From positions 1 to 42,517 of the forward strand of contig CANQSS010000016.1 of the NCBI GenBank assembly GCA_947626545.1: a DNA stretch of 42,517 nt. Reading direction: 5' to 3'. This stretch comes from an uncultured Akkermansia sp. Lineage in GTDB: Bacteria > Verrucomicrobiota > Verrucomicrobiia > Verrucomicrobiales > Akkermansiaceae. The notes beneath the pieces were generated by a model, which was given only the letters and a program-made list of their open reading frames with translations, had not been told where the DNA came from and did no database searches. Positions 1 through 8,000 of the stretch are shown piece after piece. The translations under genes and the position numbers were made by a program. Positions within the stretch are counted from its first letter, which is position 1, and every line of letters begins with the position of its first letter.

Positions 1-135
1 AAACAAATGCGTGACACATCCACGCCCGTGTTGCCTAATTTTGTGTATTTCATGTTCGTACTTAAGAAGTCAGTACCTCTTATACCCTATCAAGTCACTT
101 GAGGGCAAGTTTTTTTCACGGAACGAATGATGCAT

Positions 136-471
136 TCAGCCTCTCCTACTTTCAAAATCTCTCAAAGATATGAAAACCGGTAACGAGATGGGTAAGGAGG
201 TGGGCGGAAGGAGAAAATCGCGCAGGGAGAAGAAGATGATGCCATCGTCATTTCGGTGGGGGGATGCATAATCATCATCATACAAGGTTTCATCGTTTCG
301 CTCTTGGAGCGTATGGATGAATTTCAGTATGGTCCTGACTACCAATCGAACGTTACCCTTTTTCAATTCCGGCCTCAGGGCATCCAACCCATCTCTCATT
401 TCATCCGTCACAACCATCCAATTGATACCATAGTCGTCATAATGGCCATACCACCCCCTTTTCTCCTCCAT
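136..471 (-). CDS. Hypothetical protein, small and acidic
   Basis: An open frame of about 112 residues that I do not recognise. The N-terminal half is rich in Asp, Glu, Tyr and Trp; the C-terminal third turns hydrophobic and Ser/Leu/Pro-rich and may be out-of-frame readthrough. I chose the ATG at 471 because a purine-rich stretch (ggaggagagg) lies upstream; a TTG at 483 is the alternative. No signal peptide or membrane segment is clear. It lies downstream of, and in the same direction as, the frameshifted secreted-protein gene. It could be a decayed gene rather than a functional one. Confidence 0.3.
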   Translation of the reverse strand: MEEKRGWYGHYDDYGINWMVVTDEMRDGLDALRPELKKGNVRLVVRTILKFIHTLQERNDETLYDDDYASPHRNDDGIIFFSLRDFLLPPTSLPISLPVFISLRDFESRRG

Positions 472-581
472 GTAATCAAACAACCTCTCCTCCCTGTTCG
501 CGAATCATGGATTTACTTTATGACAAAACGGCAGCAGCTTTTTTTTCTTTGCATTCCTGCTGAAAATTTCGACCGCCCGGA

Positions 582-1342
582 CTATTCACTCCCGTACTGT
601 TTTTTCCAGTACTCGGTTATATCGAAGTAGAGTCGGTGCGTGACGTCCCCTTCATCGTACGGGATGACAATGGTGTGTACGTCGTAAGTTTTGTCGTCCT
701 TCTTCCCATGCACAAGAGCCTGCCTGATGGGCTCAGGGAGATAATGCGGTATTCATTATGAACAACATCGGGAGTGCTATCCTTCATCACCCAGGCAGTT
801 TCCTTGGTAAAGCCAGGACCTCCCTGTACATTCAGATCCCGGTTTGATCTCACAGCGGCGGCGCGTTTTGCAACTTTCGTCTCAATCTCTTTGATCTGTT
901 CCGGAGTAGCCTCTTCCGCCGCCGACCGCAGGCATGGCACTTGGTTGATGTTGGCGATAATGCCGCCGACTTGCTTGATGTCATCATTGCCACAGCAATC
1001 GTGACCTTTCATTCTGTTCAAGATATCAACCACCCGCTTCACCTCTTTTTCGAGACTGTGCCCCAGGGGGAGCATTTTTTCCTCAATGGTCGCCTCAACG
1101 GCCTCTTCCATACATATGCGTTCGTCACCGTATTCCTTGAGAGCAAATACTGTGGGCAAATAAGTGAAATGATCGCCTGTTTCACGTGCAGATTTGCAGA
1201 ATTCTTTCGTTATGACCGGGTTCGTGCCATCCGTCGTCTGTTCCTGCTGTTGTTGAGATTTTGTATCGTCGGCAGTAGCAATGACGGGAAAAATTGCCAA
1301 CATAAGAGACACAGCCATGGTTTCCCTGTACGAGGTCTTCAT
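582..1342 (-). pseudogene. Secreted hypothetical protein, frameshifted near its C-terminus
   Basis: The frame from the ATG at 1342 starts with a signal peptide (hydrophobic stretch ending ATADD, about residues 8-25) followed by a Gln/Thr-rich spacer and a Cys-containing helical body (a C-C pair near residue 116). That frame ends at 617 with a low-complexity Ser/Thr/Arg tail. The next frame, entered around 745-756, instead encodes a well-formed end: PHYLPEPIRQALVHGKK, then alternating hydrophobic and polar strands, ending YWKKQYGSE at a stop at 582-584. I therefore read one gene of about 253 codons broken by a one-base indel. There is no homopolymer at the site, so a sequencing slip is not obvious. 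Function is unknown. Confidence 0.5.
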
Positions 1343-1625
1343 CGCAGCTGCTCACCGTACCAAGTATTGCCTGCCTTAGCAAGCACAAAATATACTATTT
1401 CATAAACATGAAAATCGTGGATTCGATGCAAGAGCCTTTCTGGTGCAACATCGCTTTTTCTTTGCTATGGGAGCCAGAAGTTTCATGGAAAACTGTCGTC
1501 ATGCTGGAGATTGCTGACTTCGCCGGTTTTAGAGTAATCTGTCATCATAAATACCTCCAACAACTCAGCTCCGGTAATAACCGACATATTTTCCCATTAT
1601 GGCACGTTAAGCAATGTGATGGAGT

Positions 1626-1844
1626 TCAAGTCTTTTTACGCCACAGCGATCGCAGAGAATCCCATGAGGAATGAGATGAGTAATTCATGCCTGTTCCGGG
1701 CAAGCCTACTGTCTTGCGAACTCCTGATTTTCCAAATGTCAGGTTTGCGCCCCGGGTTCCGCACGAGAGGGATATTCCTCGTTTGCTTAAATTGAGAGTG
1801 ATTCCCGGCAAAAGTTTAATGCGTCTGTAAAATCGAAATCCCAT
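1626..1844 (-). CDS. DUF4236-type small protein
   Basis: A 72-residue protein starting MGFRFYRRIKLLPG and continuing with NLSKRGISLSCGTRG, FGKSGVRKTVGLPGTGM. This is the layout of the DUF4236 domain (an FRFRRSIKL-type start, NLSKRG, a G-rich strand, then VGLPGTG), a small beta domain of unknown function often found at the N-terminus of larger proteins. Here little follows the domain, so it is either a stand-alone copy or the truncated remains of a longer protein. I chose the ATG at 1844 because the domain begins there; the longer frame to 1919 adds 25 residues unlike the family. Confidence 0.6.
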   Translation of the reverse strand: MGFRFYRRIKLLPGITLNLSKRGISLSCGTRGANLTFGKSGVRKTVGLPGTGMNYSSHSSWDSLRSLWRKKT

Positions 1845-2018
1845 GTTTCTTCTAACTTTTTTCAGTACTGCTTCAAATTCAGTGCGTATATGTCGAACTG
1901 CAGGATGCCTGATCCCCAAGAGTTTGGCATGATACAGTTATGTGAAAATCATTCCAACGTACGAGATCAGGAGGTAGCATCCCTGCGCCAGTAAATGGTA
2001 AAGATAATGCAGGCATTG

Positions 2019-5000
2019 TCAAGTATGAATGGAAAACTCCGCAATCCCCTCCGCCGTCTTCCTCCCGCTCACCGTCCCCACCGCCTGCATAAACCACGCC
2101 TGCAGCTCATCCGTCCTCCCCTTGATGCCCACATTCATCTGCGCCCACTTCCGGCTCATCCTCTCCGCAAACCATCCCCCCAGCTCCTTCCTCCATCCCA
2201 TCATCTTCCCCGTGAAAGACGTGAACGCATAGAACGGAAAGTTTAGCACATTCTTCAGCCCCGTCCCCTTCGCCGCCGTCTCCTCCACCTGCGCGTTAAT
2301 CGTCGCCTCCTCCCCGTATCCCTTCCATCCCTTCGTCTCGCGCACCTTCGCCTTCATATAGGCAATCTTCTCCCTCCTCGCCTGCTGCTTCTCTGCCCAG
2401 GCATCCCTCCCGCTCATCACCCTCTCCGTAAAATACTCCTCCGCCGCCAGAGCCTGCTCATAGCTCATCTTCCCCCACTCCCCAAACATCCTCCGCATCA
2501 TCACCTCCTTGCTCAGCTCCGCCCTCTTCCCCTCATCCGTCTCCTCCTCCAGCAGCCTCTCCAGCCGCTCCGTCTCCGCCTCATAATCCCCGCTCTCCCC
2601 CTTCTCCCCGGGCTTCGCATCCATGTGCTTATACGCATCCTGCACAAACCGGTACGTCTCCGCATCCGCCTTCCCCCTCGGCCAGGCCCTCCCCCTCTCC
2701 CTCTTCGGGTAAAGCCTCTTCGCCATATCATCCATCCTCTCCCGCGCACGGTCCTTCAAAAACCTCTCCAGCGTCCGCCGGCACTTCGCCGCCACATTCA
2801 CCAAAATCGCATCCATCCTCTTGCCCACCATATCCGCCAAAAACTCCTTCAGCCCCTGCTCGCTCACACCAAACTCCTCCTTACGCGCCACCTCATCCCG
2901 GAAACGCGCCGCCCACGCCGCATACCTCTTATCATCCTTCAACTCCTCGCTCAGCGTCACCTCCCCGCTCTCCATCATCTGCGCATACCACGTCGCCCAC
3001 CTCAACTGCACATCCAGCCACCCCACGCGATACCTCCCGGGCAACGCCGCCCTCGTACTCTCCAGCAGCGCCACCATCCTTGCCATCGCCTCCATCCCTC
3101 GCCCCAGCCGGCTCCTCTCCCCCTCCTTCCCTGCCATCACCGCCTTAAACCTCTCCATCCAAGCATCCCACGCCTCCACCATCGCCTTCGCCTCCCTCTC
3201 CTCCCTCCTCCCCAGCAGCAACTCATGCACCCTCCTCGTCAGCTCCATCTCCCTCGCCCTCCTCATCGCCCCGCTAAAATCCTGCTTACTCCACACCTTC
3301 TCATCCATCTCCTCCCAACTCACATAAAAATCCTCCGCCGCCCCATCAGCCACCATCACCGCATCCACATTCTCCACATCCAGCACCACCGCCCCATCAT
3401 GCGACGTCACCACCATCGGCGCCCCCACATACTCCCAGAACGGCCCCATCAACTCCGGCTGGTCATACGCCTCCGCAGACCCCTCAATATCCACCGGATC
3501 AAACGCATCCACCACACCATCGATAACCTCCTCGCGCACCTCCCCATCATCCGTATACATATCCATCCCGTGATCACTCGCCCACTGCCGCGCCATATCC
3601 GTCAGCGCATAGTAATCCTCCACACAATCCCGCACAAACTCCCGCACAGCCTCCCGCCCCTCTTCCGTCCTCATATCAATCAACTTCTCCCCCTCCCTCG
3701 GGCGAATATACCAAATACTCGACTCATCATCACCCTTCCCCGCATAAAACCGCGCCACATTATTATCCCTCGTGCACTGCACCACATACCCCGTCTGCAA
3801 ATCCCTCTTACTCTGCCGCCCATGCACATACCACCCCTCCGGCGGCCTCCCATCATAATTCTCCCTCCAATGCGCCCGCAGCCTCGCCACCTCCGCGCTC
3901 GTCATACTCGCACTGAACCCGGACACCACACCATCCGTCCCCTGCCCCTCAATCCGCACCTCCTCCACCCTCTGCCAGTCCGGATTATCTTCCGAATACT
4001 CACTCCACTTGTGACGATTATTGATACGTGTTATCTTGACATAATCCTCATTGAAAATCACATAATTATACATCTTCTCCCCATCCTTCTTCCCGCGCGA
4101 CATCCCATCCTCATACTTATTCCCCCTTATCCCATGCGCATCCAGCCATTGAGACGCCGCTTTATCACTTCCCAACAGCCTCTCCAAGCTCCGATAAATA
4201 TCTTGTCCCTTCTCCTTCCCCGTGTACTCGCCACCCTCATTCCTGTACGCCTCAAGCAGCCCCGGGTGTTCATCAAAAAGCCGCCCCGCATCCTCATCCC
4301 AATGCAGAACATTGCTATCATCCACATCCAAATCCGCCAGATAATTCACCGCAAACTTCCCATCCGGATTCAGTCGCACAAACATATCCTCCCCGTCCAC
4401 ACGCGACTCAACATCCACCCACAATCCCCCCTCATCCGTCTCACTCCTTTGAATCTCCATATTCTCAAACGCCTCAAAGAAAAACTCCAAATCCTCCTCA
4501 CTCGCCCCCTCACTCTCCAGCGCCCCATAAAGCTCATCCCTCATCGCAGACGCCCCAAAACTATCCATCGCACCCCCCAAATCATACAACACCCTCTCAT
4601 CCACCTCCTCCACATGAAGCGCCTCCCCAAGCAACCTCATCAGCCGCTCCTCCTTACTCCCCGGCGCAATCGGCTCCCCTGCCGTAGAAAACTGCCGGTG
4701 ATAAAAAGCATTCGCCGACCACCGCGTCGACCAATAAAGCCCCCACCCCTGCGACTGCGTACCCTCACCACTGCCAACCTTATCCAAATCCGGCTCCCGG
4801 AACAAATGCGGACTCGCCTGCTGCGCACCCCTCACACTCGCACTAAAATCATCACCCCTCCCATCCACAATCACCCCGTTTGCCACCTCCATCACACCAT
4901 CCCTCATCAACCCCTTCTCCTTCGCCTCACTCACACTCATCGAAACATCCCCCTTGACATCCTCGCCCCCCTGTGATTGAATAGCGTCGCGGGGGAAGCC

Positions 5001-8000
5001 AAGGCTATGACCTTGTACGTGGTCGGGTGAAACTCCCTGACTCCCCCGCCGTTTTTCTATCTGCGCCACCTCCCTCTCAAAAATCGTCAGATCACCCCCA
5101 TCTGACAATTTCTCTTCCACAATTTCCGGCTTCCCCTCAAAATCACTATTGACGTTTTTGAGATAATCTGCTAATGTGTCCTCGGATGGAGATACCGCGA
5201 GATAGGATTTTAAGTCCTCGACTGGCGGCGTCTCCATCCCTTTTTGTATAACCTTCGGCGTCCCGAACTCGTAAAATCGTAAACGCTTCGGATCCGCTTC
5301 ATCCTTACGATGAACCGCCGCAAACCACATCATCATCTTCTCCCCATTCACCGTAATCGGGTGCCCGAACACGTGAAATTCATCAGACATATCCACCATC
5401 TTTCTCCTGTGCTTCCCCTCATTTTCCTTGTGCACCGGTGTACTTTGTTGAAGATGATAAGCCTCCACAACAACTTCCTCCATTTTCTTGCCCGCCTCAT
5501 TCTTCGTCTGATTTCTCACCCCTTTGGAAGCCGTACTTTTTACATCACTTGAATCATGGAAATATAGCTTATTCCCCGTCCTTCTAATCACCAACTCTTT
5601 CCCGGCAAGAACCTTCGAATAAAACTCCTTGAAATCATCCAGCCACGTCTTCCCGCTATCCGGCGCCTTCTTTGGCGTGAAGTTAATCTCCACCGGCTTC
5701 ACCACATCATTCAAATGCTCGCTTAACCCCGTCGTATCATTCACCACCCGATACCTCTTCTCCCCCTCATTCCTCCCCACCATCTGCGCACTCCCCATAC
5801 CATCCGCCCCGAAAAGCGAATCCACATGCGCCTCCAGGTACTCCCGCGCCTCCCTCTCCTTCTCCTCCTGCTCCCGGCGCATCTGCTCCTCCATATCCTC
5901 CTTCCTCTCCGGCGTCAAATACCTCGCAATCGGGTCCAGCTTACTCTCCCCGTCCCACTCCAGCGAATCGCGCATCAACTCCGCATCGCTCGCCATGTGC
6001 TTAAACCTCTCCATCAGCCTCACCAGCTCCTCCAGCGTGTACTCCTCGCTCCCCTCCTTGCGCGTCACCGTGTACCCCTGCCGCGCCACCTCCTCCGCAT
6101 TCTCGCTCGCCCTCTGCGCCCCCTCTCCCGCCTTAATCTTCTGCCTCAAAAACTCAATCGACCTCGCCGCAAACCTTCCCCTCTGCTTCAGCTCCTCCTC
6201 AAACCCTGCCCCAAAAAACAGCCACCCCTGCTTCATCTTCCCGCTCTTCGCCTCCATATCCCTCGCCGCCATCGTCTGAATCGCCACATTGATGCAATCC
6301 CAGCTCTCCCCATCCGCCAGCAGCTTCGCCGCCATCGCCTGCACATCATTCTTCTTCTGCGCGTCCTTGATGTACTCGCTCATCTTGCAAATAATCTCCA
6401 CGCTCTCCGCCGCCCTCTTCCCCTTTATCTGCCCATTCCTCCACAAATCAAACAAAAACTGCCCCGCCTCGCGCCCGATATACACCCCGCGCGCACTGCG
6501 GCTCTCATTCCTCGTCAGCCCCTTATTGAACAGCTCCTCATCCGTCGGATTCATCTCCCTCACATACGTCGCCGCCGTCAGCTCATCCGCCTGGTCGTCG
6601 CGCATATTGTTCTCGTAATCCAACATCCGCGCCCACTTCTCATCGTGCTGCTCATCCTCCACAAAAACATACGCCACGTGGTGCGGCATCTTCTCATCCT
6701 TCATCAGCAAATCATACCGGTGCCGCCCGCTGATAAGCCATAGCTGCCCGTCCTTCCTCAGCCACAAATACAGCGCCCCCGCGCTCCCTTGGAAATCCCC
6801 CTTAATCTCTCTCCCCCTTATCGTCCCGTTATCCCCGCGTTCCCCTATCTTCACCTGCTCAATCTGCCCCGTTATCTTCTTCTTGTCCACCAGCCCCATC
6901 ATGAATCCTCCCAGCCGGTGCATAATGCCCAGCCCTCCCACGAAAAGCCCCCTGTACTTCTCATCCACCAGCAAATCATCCCCCGCATCATCCAGCTCTC
7001 TCTGCACTGCCTGCGTATAATCCTCCTGCGTCCTCTCAGGCTCCGGCTTGTTCTGCTCCCGGCGTTCGATCGCTTCTGTCTCCTGCTTCACTTCCTCAAT
7101 CACCTCCTGCGTATCGCGTCCTGGCTTGTCGCTGTTCGCCGCCTTCTCTCTCAGCTCCGCCACCTGCACCCGCGCCTGGTAGTGCGCCGTCCGGAAAATA
7201 CTCTGCACCTTCACTCCCACTTTATTCAGCAGCGCATCCATCTTCGCCAGCCCGTCCGCATCCTTCTCCAGCATCGCCGCGTACGCCTGCTTCACCTTCG
7301 CAAACGTATCCGCCACCTGCACAATCCCATTGCTCATGTCCGCCAAATCCTGCATCCACTCCGGCACAATCGGCGAGCTCATAAAATTGCTCACCGCCAT
7401 CGTCGAAAATGCCTCAATCACGCTCATCGCGTCCGCATTCCCCTTCCCATCGCGCAGCACTTCCTCAATCTTCACATCCTTATCCGCCTTGCTCACCGTC
7501 CGCCGCGCCTCTTCCACCACATCCGCCATCTCGTTCCACGCCTGTTGCATCGCATCCTCCGAGCTCAGCTCCTCATCCTCCTTCTGCAGCTCCATCGCCC
7601 GCGCCGCCACAATCTGGTCAAAAACGCTCTCCGTCACGTCCTCCAGCACTCCCCATCCGTCCGCTTCTTTCGGCAAGGCAAAAATAACCTCCCCTGCCAC
7701 CACTTTCCCGTCCACCACCTGCACCATCCCTCTCCTCTGCCGAAAAACGTTGATGCCCGCATCCTCCGGCTTCCTCCCTCCCAACTTCGCCCGGTGCGCA
7801 AATCTCTCCGCAAAATTCGCTATGTTCCCCCACGTGTTCATCCGCCCCATCATCTCCACCTTCGTCCCGCGCGCTGCCTTCTCGCTCGCCCCTCCTTCCA
7901 CGAGACTCTGAATCTGCCCCATCGCATACGCGCTGATGTCCTGCGCATCCTCCCACGTGATAAACCCGTGCCTCTTAATCCTCTCCCGCAGCTCCTCCGG

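Noticed and set aside
2625..4976. 783-codon plus-strand frame
   Set aside because: Antisense to the giant gene, composed mostly of His, Pro, Leu, Arg and Ile as expected from the complement of G-ending Glu/Lys/Ala codons; no start signals or domains.
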